Shown in pieces: positions 25,784-35,291 of a stretch of 64,000 nt of DNA; the stretch's first letter is position 1, and the number at the start of each line of letters is the position of its first letter. The notes beneath the pieces are model-generated. The model was given only the letters and a program-made list of their open reading frames with translations, did no database searches and was not told the origin of the DNA. Position numbers and translations under genes: made by a program. Source of the stretch: Mycobacterium sp. ACS4054 (GTDB lineage Bacteria > Actinomycetota > Actinomycetes > Mycobacteriales > Mycobacteriaceae); assembly GCF_001667275.1 (NCBI RefSeq), contig NZ_LZHV01000034.1, forward strand, positions 33,937 to 97,936, in the 5' to 3' direction.

Positions 25784-26440
25784 ATGGCGTCGAGTTTTCG
25801 GTCCCTGCGGCGTCTGTGCGTCATCGGCACAGCCGCGGCCACGGTCGCCGTCGCGTCGGCGTGCTCACACTCGCCGGGCGGCACCGCGGCGACCCCCACC
25901 GAACACGCCTATGCCAATTCGCTGATCATCAGCCTTCAAGATGCGCGCCGGATCGCCAATTTCGAAGGGCTGCAACCGTATTCGTACGCCGACCGGCACG
26001 ACCCGCCGCGGGAGACCGTCGGCAACCCGCCGGCCCCATGCCGAGCCGTGGGGGCCACGGACCTCACCTTCGCGGGCGGCTGGAAAGAGTACCGTTCGGT
26101 CGCCTACGCCGGTTCGACCGACGACCTGAGGCCGGGCGGCATCGCGCCGATCAACGAGGTGACCAACGCCGTCGTCGTCTACCCCGACGCGGCCGCCGCG
26201 CACGGCGCCCTCAACCAGCTGCACGCGACGCTGGACCAGTGTGTGTCCCTGCACCACACCGCCTACGACTTCGCGTTGAACAAGCCGGACACCGCGACCC
26301 TCAAGCTCGGCTCCGACGGATGGATCCACCTCTACACGGTGAAATCCGCGGTGTTGGTGTCCGTCGGCGTGCTGGGCATCGAACCCACCGAGCAGATCGC
26401 CAACACCGTCCTGCAGACGGTGACGGACCGCATCAAGTAG
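25784..26440 (+). CDS. Lipoprotein with PknH-type sensor domain
   Basis: A 218-residue predicted lipoprotein. The signal ends at lipobox VASAC (Cys about 27), and the mature part resembles the PknH extracellular sensor fold found in many mycobacterial lipoproteins, with two or more conserved Cys (PCRAVGAT, QCVSLHH) likely in disulphides. It would sit on the outer face of the cytoplasmic membrane and bind an unknown ligand. As I recall the M. tuberculosis map, mrx1 is followed directly by nudC, so this gene appears inserted between them. Confidence 0.8.
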   Translation: MASSFRSLRRLCVIGTAAATVAVASACSHSPGGTAATPTEHAYANSLIISLQDARRIANFEGLQPYSYADRHDPPRETVGNPPAPCRAVGATDLTFAGGWKEYRSVAYAGSTDDLRPGGIAPINEVTNAVVVYPDAAAAHGALNQLHATLDQCVSLHHTAYDFALNKPDTATLKLGSDGWIHLYTVKSAVLVSVGVLGIEPTEQIANTVLQTVTDRIK

Positions 26441-26447
26441 CGCCGGG

Positions 26448-27437
26448 TCAGTCGATCTCGGCCCAGGATTCGATGATCACGCGGGCGATCGAGATCGACC
26501 CTGGCAGCAGCAGTTTCGACTCCGCCGTGCTGGACCAGTCGCCGGCCGCCAGCGCGGCGCGCACCTCGTCGCGGGTGAACCACGCGGCCTCGGCGATCTC
26601 CCCGTCGTTGAAGGAGAACTCCTCGGCCGGGTCCGCCACGGCGTGGAAGCCGACCATGAGCGAGCGCGGGAACGGCCACGGCTGGCTGCCCAGGTAGCGC
26701 ACGTCGCGGACGGTGAGCCCGATCTCCTCGCGGATCTCGCGCGCGACGCAGGCCTCGAACGACTCGCCGGCCTCGACGAATCCGGCCAGCAGCGAGAACA
26801 TTCGCTCCGGCCACACGGCCTGACGCGCCAGCACCGCGCGGTCCCCGCCGTCGTGGACCAGGCAGATCACCGCCGGGTCGATGCGCGGGAACTCCTCGTG
26901 GCCGGTGACGGGGTTGACCCGCGCCCAGCCCGCCCGGGCCGGCCGGGTCGGTGACCCGTCGACCGAGCTGAACCGCGCCGAGTCGTGCCAGTTGAGCAGC
27001 GCGAGCGCCGAGGACACCAGCTGGCCGCTGGTGTCGTCGAGGATCGCGCCGAGGCCGCGCAGGTTCACCACCTCGGCGCGCACGTCCGGGTCGTCCGGCG
27101 CCTCGAGCGCGCCGCGGATGGCCCACACGTGGCGGTCGTCGGCGAGGCGGCCCAAGAACACCGCGTCGGGCGGCGGCTTGTCGGCCAGCTTGGCCGCGGC
27201 GCCGAGCACCACGCGGCCGTCGGCGACGAGCACCTGGTTGCGCTTGTCCACCCGCAACAGCGCGGCGTCAGCCCATCCGGCCGCGGCCGCGTCGACGTCG
27301 GTGCGCAGCTGGTCGGCCCGGTCGGCGCCGACGCGCGACAGCAGCGGGACGTCCCGCAGCCGAAAGTCAGCGATCGCCCCGGGACCCGATTGATGGCGAC
27401 CCGCTTCGCCCGGCTCCGCCGCGCTCGCGATCGCCAT
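26448..27437 (-). CDS. nudC: NAD(P)H pyrophosphatase NudC
   Basis: A 329-residue Nudix hydrolase. The Nudix box lies at about residues 217-239 (GX5EX7REXXEEXGL), and the NADH-specific motif SQPWPFPRS follows. NudC cleaves NADH to NMNH and AMP, and in mycobacteria degrades isoniazid-NAD and ethionamide-NAD adducts (established). The four zinc-ribbon cysteines of E. coli NudC are absent: the matching segments read ARFSSVDGSPTR and VNPVTGHEEFPR. The ATG shares one base with the stop of the upstream K+ channel gene (TGATG). Confidence 0.9.
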   Translation of the reverse strand: MAIASAAEPGEAGRHQSGPGAIADFRLRDVPLLSRVGADRADQLRTDVDAAAAGWADAALLRVDKRNQVLVADGRVVLGAAAKLADKPPPDAVFLGRLADDRHVWAIRGALEAPDDPDVRAEVVNLRGLGAILDDTSGQLVSSALALLNWHDSARFSSVDGSPTRPARAGWARVNPVTGHEEFPRIDPAVICLVHDGGDRAVLARQAVWPERMFSLLAGFVEAGESFEACVAREIREEIGLTVRDVRYLGSQPWPFPRSLMVGFHAVADPAEEFSFNDGEIAEAAWFTRDEVRAALAAGDWSSTAESKLLLPGSISIARVIIESWAEID

Positions 27438-28507
27438 CAGTGCCCCGCGTGGCGGATGTAGAGCAGCCGGTCGTTGGCCTCGACCGCGTCCACCTCGGGC
27501 GCGCCGATGCGCAGCAGGTGGCCGTCGCGCACCACGCCGAGGACGATGTCGCGCAGGTGCCGCGGGGAACCGCCGACCTCGGTCGGCTCCACCTCGCGCT
27601 CGGCGATCGCCAGCCCCAGGTCGGGGGTCAGCAGGTCCTCGATCATCTCCACGACGCTGGGCGTGGTGGTGGCGAGCCCGAGCAGCCGACCCGCGGTCGC
27701 CGAGGAGACCACCACCGAGTCCGCGCCGGATTGCTGCAACAGGTGCTGGTTTTCGGTCTCCCGGATCGAGGCGACGATCTTGGCGTTGGGTGCGAGCTCC
27801 CGCGCCGTCAACGTGACCAGGACGGCGGTGTCGTCGCGGCTGGTGGCGACGATGATCGACGCCGCGTGCTGGGCCCCCGCCAGCCGCAGCACGTCGGCCT
27901 TGGTGGCGTCGCCGTGCACCGTCACCAGGCCGGCGCTCGCGGCGTGCTCGAGGGTGCTGCGCTCGGTGTCGACGACGACGACCTCGCCCTGGGCGGCCTC
28001 GTCACTGAGGATCGCGGCCACCGCCGTTTTGCCCTTGGTGCCGTAGCCGATCACGATCGTGTGGTTGCGCACTCTGCTCCTCCAACGCTGAATCTTCCAC
28101 CCTTGCCGGGACCGCTCGGAGAGCACTTCGAGGGTCGTGCCGACCAGCACGGCCAGGAACGCGATCCGCAGCGCGGTGAAGATCAGCGTGTGCACCAACC
28201 GCGCGGTTTCGGTGTACGGGGTGATGTCGCCGTAACCGGTCGTCGACAGGGACACCGCCGAGAAGTACACGCAGTCCAGGAAGGTCAGCGGCTGGCCCCG
28301 CACGTCGCGATATCCGTTGCGGTCCGCGTAGACGATGACGGCCGCGGCGAACAACACCACCAGCGCGATGCCGACGCGGCGGGTGATGACGCGAATGGGG
28401 CTGGCGTGATCCTCGGGGATGCGCACGACGCCGACCAATTGGTGGCCTCGCTGGGCGGTGAGCGTTTCGTCCAGACCGCTCAGTTGCCGGGACCTACCGT
28501 TGCGCAC
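27437..28507 (-). CDS. Two-helix potassium channel with TrkA-N (RCK) domain (Rv3200c-like)
   Basis: A 356-residue ion channel subunit. Two membrane helices (residues about 42-62 and 100-125) flank the pore loop with selectivity filter TTGYGD at about residue 90. A cytoplasmic RCK domain follows, with the Rossmann opening HTIVIGYGTKGKTA and a TrkA-C-like end. It should conduct K+ and be gated by a nucleotide or divalent ion. It starts with GTG at 28507. It overlaps nudC by one base, implying one transcript. Confidence 0.9.
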   Translation of the reverse strand: MRNGRSRQLSGLDETLTAQRGHQLVGVVRIPEDHASPIRVITRRVGIALVVLFAAAVIVYADRNGYRDVRGQPLTFLDCVYFSAVSLSTTGYGDITPYTETARLVHTLIFTALRIAFLAVLVGTTLEVLSERSRQGWKIQRWRSRVRNHTIVIGYGTKGKTAVAAILSDEAAQGEVVVVDTERSTLEHAASAGLVTVHGDATKADVLRLAGAQHAASIIVATSRDDTAVLVTLTARELAPNAKIVASIRETENQHLLQQSGADSVVVSSATAGRLLGLATTTPSVVEMIEDLLTPDLGLAIAEREVEPTEVGGSPRHLRDIVLGVVRDGHLLRIGAPEVDAVEANDRLLYIRHAGH

Positions 28508-28597
28508 GGCGGTCCGTCATCGGCTCGACGCCGGCGCAGGTGAGAGGCACGACTCCATGTAACCATGATCGACCCGCCCGTACTCGGGCAGCGCAGG

Positions 28598-31500
28598 TCA
28601 GCCGGCGGCGGAACCCGCCAGCAGTCCGGCCAGTTCGGCGGGCGCGGGCAGATCGTCCGGGGCGATCGTGGTGCGGGCGCGCACGTAATAGAAGGCCGTG
28701 CGCACGGACGACTCCTCGACGCCGGACAACGCGGCCCACGCCAGGCGGTAGACGGCGAGCTGGACGGCCGCCTGGCGCATGGCTTCCGGCCCGCTCGGCG
28801 GTTCGCCCGTCTTCCAGTCGACGACGGTGGCGCCGCCGTCGGGGTCGGCGAAGACCGCGTCGATGCGGCCGCGGACCAGCGTGTCGCCGATCGGCATTTC
28901 GAAGGGCACCTCGACGGCGATCGGTGTGCGGGCCGCCCACGGCGATCCGGTGAAGGCCGCCTGCAACGCCGCCAATTCCCGGGTGTCGCCGACATCGGAG
29001 TCCGCCGCGCCGGGCAGGTCCGCGAGGTCGAACAGGCCCTCGGCCCCGTAGAACCGCTGCACCCAGGCGTGAAAGGCGTTGCCCAGCAACGCGTGCGGAT
29101 CCGGTCGGGTCGGCAGCCGATGCCTCAGCCGCTGCGCCGCGCCCGCGGGGTCGCGCGCCAGGTCCACCAGACCGCTGACCGACAGCTGGCCGGGCAGCGC
29201 GGCGGCGGGCGGCTGCGCCAGCCGCGCGCGCTCGGCGAGCAGGGCGTCGACGTCGTCGGCCCAACCCTCGATGTCGGCGCCGTCGGCGACCGCGTCGCCC
29301 GCCATCGCCTTGGTCACCAGCGCGGCGCCGCGCTCGACGTCGCCGCGCCGCGCGGCCAGCGGATCGGCTGGCCACACCGCTTCTACCACGTTGTCGCGCA
29401 ACGGGTTCCGGTCGCCGTCCGCCGGTGCGGGCGCCCACTGATCCACCACCCCGCAGGGCTCCCCGGCCGCGGCCGAACGGTCGATGACGTCCTTGATCTC
29501 GCACAGGAAGTCAGAGGGGCCGCGCGGTTTCATCCCGGCGGCCCCCCAATGATGACCCGACACCAGCAGGGTGTCCTCGGCCCGGGTGATGGCGACGTAC
29601 AGCAACCGGCGCTCCTCGTCGACGCGCCGCTGGTCCAGCCGGCGGCGATGCTCGGAGATCTTGTCGGACAACTGCTTTCGATTGGTGACGTCAGAGGTGT
29701 CGAGCACCGGGACGCCCAGAACCCCGGCACTGTCGCCCCGCAGCAGCGGCGGCAACTCGGACGCGTCGGTGAGCCAGGTGCTCCGGGACGCGGTCGACGG
29801 AAAGATTCCGCCCGACAGGTGGGCCACCGCCACCACCTGCCACTCCAGCCCCTTCGCGGAGTGCACCGTCAGCACCTGGACGCGGTCGCGCGCGGGCGCC
29901 AACGGCGCCGGCGGCAAGCCGTTTTCGACGGACTCCGCCACCTCCAGGTAGGCCAGCAGGCCCGCCACCGAGGCCGTGCGGTCGGTCACGGCGGCGTCGG
30001 CGCGTTCGGCGTAGCCGGCGACGACGTCGGCGAAGGCGTCGAGGTGTTCGGTGCCGCTCCAACCCGCGTGCACTCCCGCCGCGGCGCGGACGTCGCAGTC
30101 GACGCCCAGCACCCGGCGCACCTCGGCCACCAGGTCGGGCAGGGAGTGCCCCAACTGGCCACGCAGATAACGTAATTCGGCGGCCAGGGCGGTCAGGCGC
30201 TGATATCCCGCCGCCGAATACCCGTCGGCCGGGCCGGGATCGGCGATGGCGTCCGCCAGGCACGCCGTGTCGGTGTCCGGGCCGGCGGCGGCCGCGATCG
30301 CTTCCGGCGAGGACGCCCCACCGGCACCCAGCCCCTCGCCGAGTGTGCGGGCGCGTCGCCACAGCGCGGCGATGTCGCGACCGCCCAGGCGCCACCGCGG
30401 ACCGGTGAGCACCCGCATCGCCGCCGCGCCCGCGGTCGGGTCGGCGACGAGGCGCAGCATGGCGACCACGTCGGCGACCTCCAGCACCGACAGCAGCCCG
30501 GCCAACCCGACGACCTCCACCGGGACGCCCCGGGCGCGCAGGGCATCGGCGATGGGGGCGGCGTCGGCGTTGCGGCGCACCAGCACCGCGGCCGTCGGCG
30601 GGCTCGTCCCGTCGGCCCGCCGGTATCGCGCGGCAAGTTCGTCGGCGATCCACTCCCGTTCGGCCTGCACGTCGGGGAGCAGTGCGCACCGGACGGTCCC
30701 GGGCGGGGCGTCCGGGCGCGGCCGCAGCGCGTGCACGGCGACCGACCGGCGGCGCGCCTCCGCCGATATCGCGTTGGCCAGCTGCAGGGTTCGCGGCGGG
30801 TTGCGCCAGCTGGTCCGCAGCTCCAGGGCCGGTGCGGGCGTGCCGTCGGACAGGGGGAAGTCGGTGGTGAAGCGCGGCAGGTTCGTCGCCGAGGCGCCGC
30901 GCCAGCCGTAGATCGACTGAATCGGGTCGCCGACGGCCGTCAGGGCCAGCCCGTCGTCGACACCGCCGCCGAACAGGGCCGACAGCGCGACCCGTTGGGC
31001 GTGCCCGGTGTCCTGGTACTCGTCGAGCAGCACCACCCGGTAGCGGCCGCGCAGGTCTTGGCCGACCTGCGGGAAGCCCGCCGCCAGCTTTGCGGCACAG
31101 GCCATCTGCACGCCGAAGTCCATCGCCTTAGCGGCCCGCATGCGCTCGTTCAGCGCGTCGAGCAGCGGCACCAGCTCGGCGCGCTGGGTCTGGGTGGCCA
31201 GCAGGCGCAGCAACCATTGGCTGGGCCCGCGGTCGCGCTGATAGGGGCCGGCCGGCAGGGCGTGGATCAGCCGCTCCAGCTCCACGTGGGTATCGCCGAG
31301 CTGGCGGGTGTCCACCAGGTGTTCGGCCAGCTGACCCCACAACCGCAGCACCATTGAGGTGACCGCGGCCGGGGTCTTGTCGGTGCGCAGCTCCCCGCGG
31401 TGACGGCACACCACGTCGAACGCCAGCTGCCACAGCTCGGTCTCGCCGAGCAGCCGGGTGTCGGGCTCGATGGGCAACAGCAGCCCGTAGTCGCGGATCA

Positions 31501-31846
31501 ACGAACCCGCGAACGCGTGGTAGGTGCTGACCGTCGGGGCGCCCGCGGGCTCGCCGGCGCCGAGGCCGACACCCGCCAACCGCGCCAGCCGGGACCGGAC
31601 CCGGCGCAGCAGCTGCCCGGCGGCCTTGCGGGTGAACGTCAACCCCAGCACCTGGCCGGGTTCGGCGTAACCGTTGGCGACCAGCCACACCACTCGGGCC
31701 GCCATGGTTTCGGTCTTGCCGGCGCCGGCGCCGGCGATGACGACCAGCGGCCCGGGCGGGGCCGCGATGACCGCGGCCTGCTCGTCGGTCGGCGGGAAAA
31801 GCCCCAGCGCGCAGGCCAATTCGCCCGGGCTGTAGCGCGGGTTCAC
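28598..31846 (-). CDS. adnB: Helicase-nuclease AdnB (DNA end resection)
   Basis: A 1082-residue UvrD/RecB-type motor with nuclease. The Walker A is VIAGAGAGKTETM, motif II DEYQDTG, the helicase motifs continue with SIYGWRGAS, TVHSAKGLEWQ and YVAITRAED, and the RecB-type nuclease near the C-terminus has VDWKTGE. With AdnA it forms the mycobacterial resection machine that works in homologous recombination (established for AdnAB). The GTG at 31846 overlaps the adnA stop (GTGA). The partner motor is more divergent, so AdnB is the likely driver. Confidence 0.93.
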   Translation of the reverse strand: MNPRYSPGELACALGLFPPTDEQAAVIAAPPGPLVVIAGAGAGKTETMAARVVWLVANGYAEPGQVLGLTFTRKAAGQLLRRVRSRLARLAGVGLGAGEPAGAPTVSTYHAFAGSLIRDYGLLLPIEPDTRLLGETELWQLAFDVVCRHRGELRTDKTPAAVTSMVLRLWGQLAEHLVDTRQLGDTHVELERLIHALPAGPYQRDRGPSQWLLRLLATQTQRAELVPLLDALNERMRAAKAMDFGVQMACAAKLAAGFPQVGQDLRGRYRVVLLDEYQDTGHAQRVALSALFGGGVDDGLALTAVGDPIQSIYGWRGASATNLPRFTTDFPLSDGTPAPALELRTSWRNPPRTLQLANAISAEARRRSVAVHALRPRPDAPPGTVRCALLPDVQAEREWIADELAARYRRADGTSPPTAAVLVRRNADAAPIADALRARGVPVEVVGLAGLLSVLEVADVVAMLRLVADPTAGAAAMRVLTGPRWRLGGRDIAALWRRARTLGEGLGAGGASSPEAIAAAAGPDTDTACLADAIADPGPADGYSAAGYQRLTALAAELRYLRGQLGHSLPDLVAEVRRVLGVDCDVRAAAGVHAGWSGTEHLDAFADVVAGYAERADAAVTDRTASVAGLLAYLEVAESVENGLPPAPLAPARDRVQVLTVHSAKGLEWQVVAVAHLSGGIFPSTASRSTWLTDASELPPLLRGDSAGVLGVPVLDTSDVTNRKQLSDKISEHRRRLDQRRVDEERRLLYVAITRAEDTLLVSGHHWGAAGMKPRGPSDFLCEIKDVIDRSAAAGEPCGVVDQWAPAPADGDRNPLRDNVVEAVWPADPLAARRGDVERGAALVTKAMAGDAVADGADIEGWADDVDALLAERARLAQPPAAALPGQLSVSGLVDLARDPAGAAQRLRHRLPTRPDPHALLGNAFHAWVQRFYGAEGLFDLADLPGAADSDVGDTRELAALQAAFTGSPWAARTPIAVEVPFEMPIGDTLVRGRIDAVFADPDGGATVVDWKTGEPPSGPEAMRQAAVQLAVYRLAWAALSGVEESSVRTAFYYVRARTTIAPDDLPAPAELAGLLAGSAAG

Positions 31847-34800
31847 TGCGCCGCCCCGTTGGTGTGGGCGGGGCACGAGGGCCGGACGGGGCAGTGCGCG
31901 CAACCGTCGTTGCGCCGGGCGATGAACCGCGGCCCGGCGGTCGCGGCCGCCGCGCGGCGGACCAGCTGGCGCCATTCCTCGCGGGCGGCCGGCGTCAGCG
32001 GATCCTGTTCGCGTTCAGTGGCGCCCGACGCCGCGGCCTTGCCGACATAGACCAGCCGCGCGCCGCCCGGCTCCGCGTCGGCCGGCTCACCGAACACCAT
32101 GCCTTCGGCCACCGCCAGCTGATACAGCGCCAACTGGGCGTGTTGTTGGGCGTCGTCCTTGCTGACCGGCGTCTTGCCGGTCTTGATGTCGACGACCACC
32201 AGCCGGCCGGCGGCATCGCGCTCCAGCCGGTCGACCCGGCCGTGCAGCCGGATCTCGCCGCCGCCCTCGCCGGACGCCGCCAGCGTTCCGTCGATCTCCA
32301 CCTCGACGCCGACCTCGGTCAGTGCGTCGCGGGTCTGCGCCCGCCATTCGATGAACGCCTCGATCATCGCGCGGTGCCGCGCCAGCTCGTTGGCCGAATG
32401 CCACTGCGCCTCGAACGGCAGGTGCCGCCACGCGCGGTCCAGGCCGGCCAGCAATTCCGGCTCGCTGCTGTGCGGTTCGGCGACCAGGGCGTGCAGCACC
32501 GAACCGATGGTGGAACGCAGATCCCGCGGGTTGGTGCCCCCATGCCGTTCGGCCAGCCAGCGCAGCGGGCAGTCGTTGAGCGTCTGCAGCGTGGACGGCG
32601 TCAGGGTGACGACATCGCCGTCGCCACGCAGCGGCTCGGTGGTGCTGACCGGAAGCCGGCCGTGCCAGCCGGCCGGATCGGCGCCCGGGACGCCGGCCTG
32701 GGCCAGCCGCGCCAATTGCGTTGCCGCACAAGCCCGCACGGCGTCCTCGACCGCGCCGTCGGGCGCGCACACCACGGCGCGCAGCCGGCCCACCAGGGCC
32801 GGCGCGGACAGCACCCGGGGCGCCGAGAGGGGTTGCGCCGCAGCGAGATCGCCATCGTCGGTCCACGGCGCGAGCTCGTAGCAGAACGACGACGGCAGCG
32901 CGGCCTGGCCATCCGCAGTGCCCGCATCGCTGTCCACGGCGGTCACCAACAGTCGGCGGCGGGCGCGGCCCATGGCCGCCACCAGCAGCCGCCGCTCCTC
33001 GGCCAGCAGCGGTGCCCGCACCGACGCCTCCTCGGTGACGCCGTCCAGCACGTCCAGCAGCCGCTGGGTGCCCAGCACGCCGCCGCGCGGAACCGTGTTG
33101 GGCCACAACCCCTCCTGCATCCCGGCGATGACCACCACGTCCCATTCGTGCCCCAGGGCGGCGTGCGCGCTGAGCACCCGCACCTGCTCCACGGCCGCCA
33201 TCGGCTCCCGTTGCGCGCTCGGCAGGTGCAGCGCGCCGACGTGTTCGACTAGCCCGCGCAGCGACGCGCCCGAGGTGCGGGACACGTACTGATCGGTGAT
33301 GTCGAACAACGCCGTCACCGCCTCCAGGTCCCGGGTGGCCTGGGCGCCGGCGGGCCCGCCCCGCTCGGCGGCCGACAACCAGCGGCGCTGCAGGCCGGAC
33401 CGCTGCCAGGCGGCCCATAAGGTGTAGCGCGGGTCTTGACCGTCCCGGTGGCAGCGCCCGGCCGCTTCCAGCACCGCGCGCACCCGCTGCACCGGGCGGA
33501 ACTGCGGGCCCGCCGGCGGCGCGTCACCGGTCAGCGCGTCCACCAACAGATCCGCCACGTCACCCGACGGGCGATCGGCGTTGGCGCGCAGCAGCGTTCG
33601 GCGCAGCTGCCGGAGCGCGACCGGGTCGACGCGCCCGATCGGGCCGGTCAGCAGCGCCAGCGCCCGTTCGCCGTCGAGCCCGTCGGCGGTGACCGTCAGG
33701 ACGGTGAGCAGCGCCCGGGCCGCGGGCTCGTCGGACGGCGACCCGCCCGCCGCCGGCGGGGGCACCGGCACGCCCGCGGCGGCCAGCGCGCGCGGCAACC
33801 GCGCGCCGGCCCGTGGCACCGACCGGACGATGACCGCCATCTGCGACCACGGCACGCCGTCGACCAGGTGCGCTCGCCGCAGCGTGTCGGCGATCATCGC
33901 CGCCTCCGCGTGCGCCGATGCGGCCAGGCGGACGGCGACCGACCCCTCCTCGGGCCCGGTGCCCTCGATGCGCCTGCCGCCGCTGCCGCCGGGCAGTCGG
34001 TGCGCGATGCCGCTGACGGCGCGCGCCACCGCGGGGGCGCAGCGGTGCGACACCGTCAGCGTCACCGACGGCGAGTCCCCGTCCAACAGCCCGGCGCATT
34101 CGCCGCCCCGGAAGCCGAACACCGCCTGGTTGGGGTCGCCCGCGATGACGGCCCGCTCGGCGCCCGCCGCCAGCACCCGGACGAGGCGGGCCGCCTGCGG
34201 GTCGAGCTGCTGGGCGTCGTCGACCAACAGGACCCGCACCCGGCCCCGCTCGGCGGCCAGCAGCTCGGGGTCCGTCGCGAAAGCCTCCAGCGCGGCGCCC
34301 ACCAGTTCGGCGGCGCCCAGCGCGGGCGTCGTCGCCTGGGGTGCCGCCGTCCCCACCGCCGCCCGCAGCAGCATCACCTGCTCGTACTGGCGGGCGAACT
34401 GGCCGGCGGCGATCCATTCCGGTCGCCGGCACCGACGGCCCAGCCGCTCCAGTTCCTGCGGGTCCACCCCGCGTTCGGCGCAGCGCGCCAACAGGTTTCG
34501 CAGTTCGGTGGCGAAACCCGCGGTGGCCAGCGCGGGCCGCAGATCCGCGGGCCACGCCGCGGCCGCGCGCGGCCCGTCCTCGAGGTCACCGGCCAGCAGT
34601 TCCCGGATGATGGCGTCCCGCTCGGCGCTGGTGACCAGCCGCGGCGGCGCATCCCCGGCCCGCTCGGCGGCCCGCCGCAGCACCGCGTAGGCGTAGCCGT
34701 GCACGGTCCGGACCAACGGTTCGCGAACGGCGGCCCGGCACGGCCCGGCGCTGCGCGGCCGCAACAGCGCCGTCGTCAACGCGCTGCGCGCCCGCATCCC

Positions 34801-34983
34801 CAGCCGGCCGGAACCGCTAAGCAGCAGAACCGATTCCGGGTCGAGGCCGGCGTCGATCTGGGCGACCGCGGCCGCCACCAACAGGCTGCTCTTGCCCGTG
34901 CCGGGGCCGCCCAGCACCCGGACCGGCCCGCGCGCGCCGGGCGCCAGCAGAGCCCGCGCCTCGGTGTCCCAGGTGAACGACAT
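31843..34983 (-). CDS. adnA: Helicase-nuclease AdnA (DNA end resection, Fe-S nuclease)
   Basis: A 1046-residue partner of AdnB. Walker A GGPGTGKSSLL near the N-terminus, the motif II region LLVDDAQQLDPQ (degenerate DEAD-type), AVFGFRGGE, and a RecB-type nuclease with VDIKTGKTP. The C-terminus carries closely spaced cysteines (DGCAHCPVRPSCP) typical of the AddB-like Fe-S nuclease domains. The start is ATG at 34983 (MSFTWDTEARALL). An upstream in-frame region to 35589 lies across the divergent gene and was rejected. Confidence 0.92.
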   Translation of the reverse strand: MSFTWDTEARALLAPGARGPVRVLGGPGTGKSSLLVAAAVAQIDAGLDPESVLLLSGSGRLGMRARSALTTALLRPRSAGPCRAAVREPLVRTVHGYAYAVLRRAAERAGDAPPRLVTSAERDAIIRELLAGDLEDGPRAAAAWPADLRPALATAGFATELRNLLARCAERGVDPQELERLGRRCRRPEWIAAGQFARQYEQVMLLRAAVGTAAPQATTPALGAAELVGAALEAFATDPELLAAERGRVRVLLVDDAQQLDPQAARLVRVLAAGAERAVIAGDPNQAVFGFRGGECAGLLDGDSPSVTLTVSHRCAPAVARAVSGIAHRLPGGSGGRRIEGTGPEEGSVAVRLAASAHAEAAMIADTLRRAHLVDGVPWSQMAVIVRSVPRAGARLPRALAAAGVPVPPPAAGGSPSDEPAARALLTVLTVTADGLDGERALALLTGPIGRVDPVALRQLRRTLLRANADRPSGDVADLLVDALTGDAPPAGPQFRPVQRVRAVLEAAGRCHRDGQDPRYTLWAAWQRSGLQRRWLSAAERGGPAGAQATRDLEAVTALFDITDQYVSRTSGASLRGLVEHVGALHLPSAQREPMAAVEQVRVLSAHAALGHEWDVVVIAGMQEGLWPNTVPRGGVLGTQRLLDVLDGVTEEASVRAPLLAEERRLLVAAMGRARRRLLVTAVDSDAGTADGQAALPSSFCYELAPWTDDGDLAAAQPLSAPRVLSAPALVGRLRAVVCAPDGAVEDAVRACAATQLARLAQAGVPGADPAGWHGRLPVSTTEPLRGDGDVVTLTPSTLQTLNDCPLRWLAERHGGTNPRDLRSTIGSVLHALVAEPHSSEPELLAGLDRAWRHLPFEAQWHSANELARHRAMIEAFIEWRAQTRDALTEVGVEVEIDGTLAASGEGGGEIRLHGRVDRLERDAAGRLVVVDIKTGKTPVSKDDAQQHAQLALYQLAVAEGMVFGEPADAEPGGARLVYVGKAAASGATEREQDPLTPAAREEWRQLVRRAAAATAGPRFIARRNDGCAHCPVRPSCPAHTNGAAQ

Positions 34984-35085
34984 GGCTGCATGCAACCACC
35001 AGGGTCCGACAAGTCGGCCCGACCCGCGGCGCGGCCGGCCCCTACGATGGAGCCGCGAGCAGCCGACCAACGGAGGGTAGTAACC

Positions 35086-35274
35086 GTGACGGACTTTCCC
35101 GACGACGAAGCGCCCGAGGGCGACGCCGCGGAACAACTGCAACCCGTCGACGCCGACGATGAAGCCGGCTTGGACGTCGACTATCTGACCGCCGCCGACC
35201 GGGAGGCCAACGAGGCCGACGTGATCGAGCAGGCCTACGTCGTTCCCACCGAGGACGACTGGGACGACCGCTGA
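35086..35274 (+). CDS. Small acidic protein of unknown function
   Basis: A 62-residue, strongly acidic, probably cytoplasmic protein (many Asp/Glu, ending TEDDWDDR). A GTG start at 35086 follows GGAGGGTAG. The same position in M. tuberculosis holds a small conserved gene (Rv3202A as recalled). No domain is recognised. It lies between the divergent adnA and the lipV-like gene and ends 17 nt before the latter, so the pair may be one transcript. Confidence 0.7.
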   Translation: MTDFPDDEAPEGDAAEQLQPVDADDEAGLDVDYLTAADREANEADVIEQAYVVPTEDDWDDR

Positions 35275-35291
35275 GGGGGCACGATCGACCC

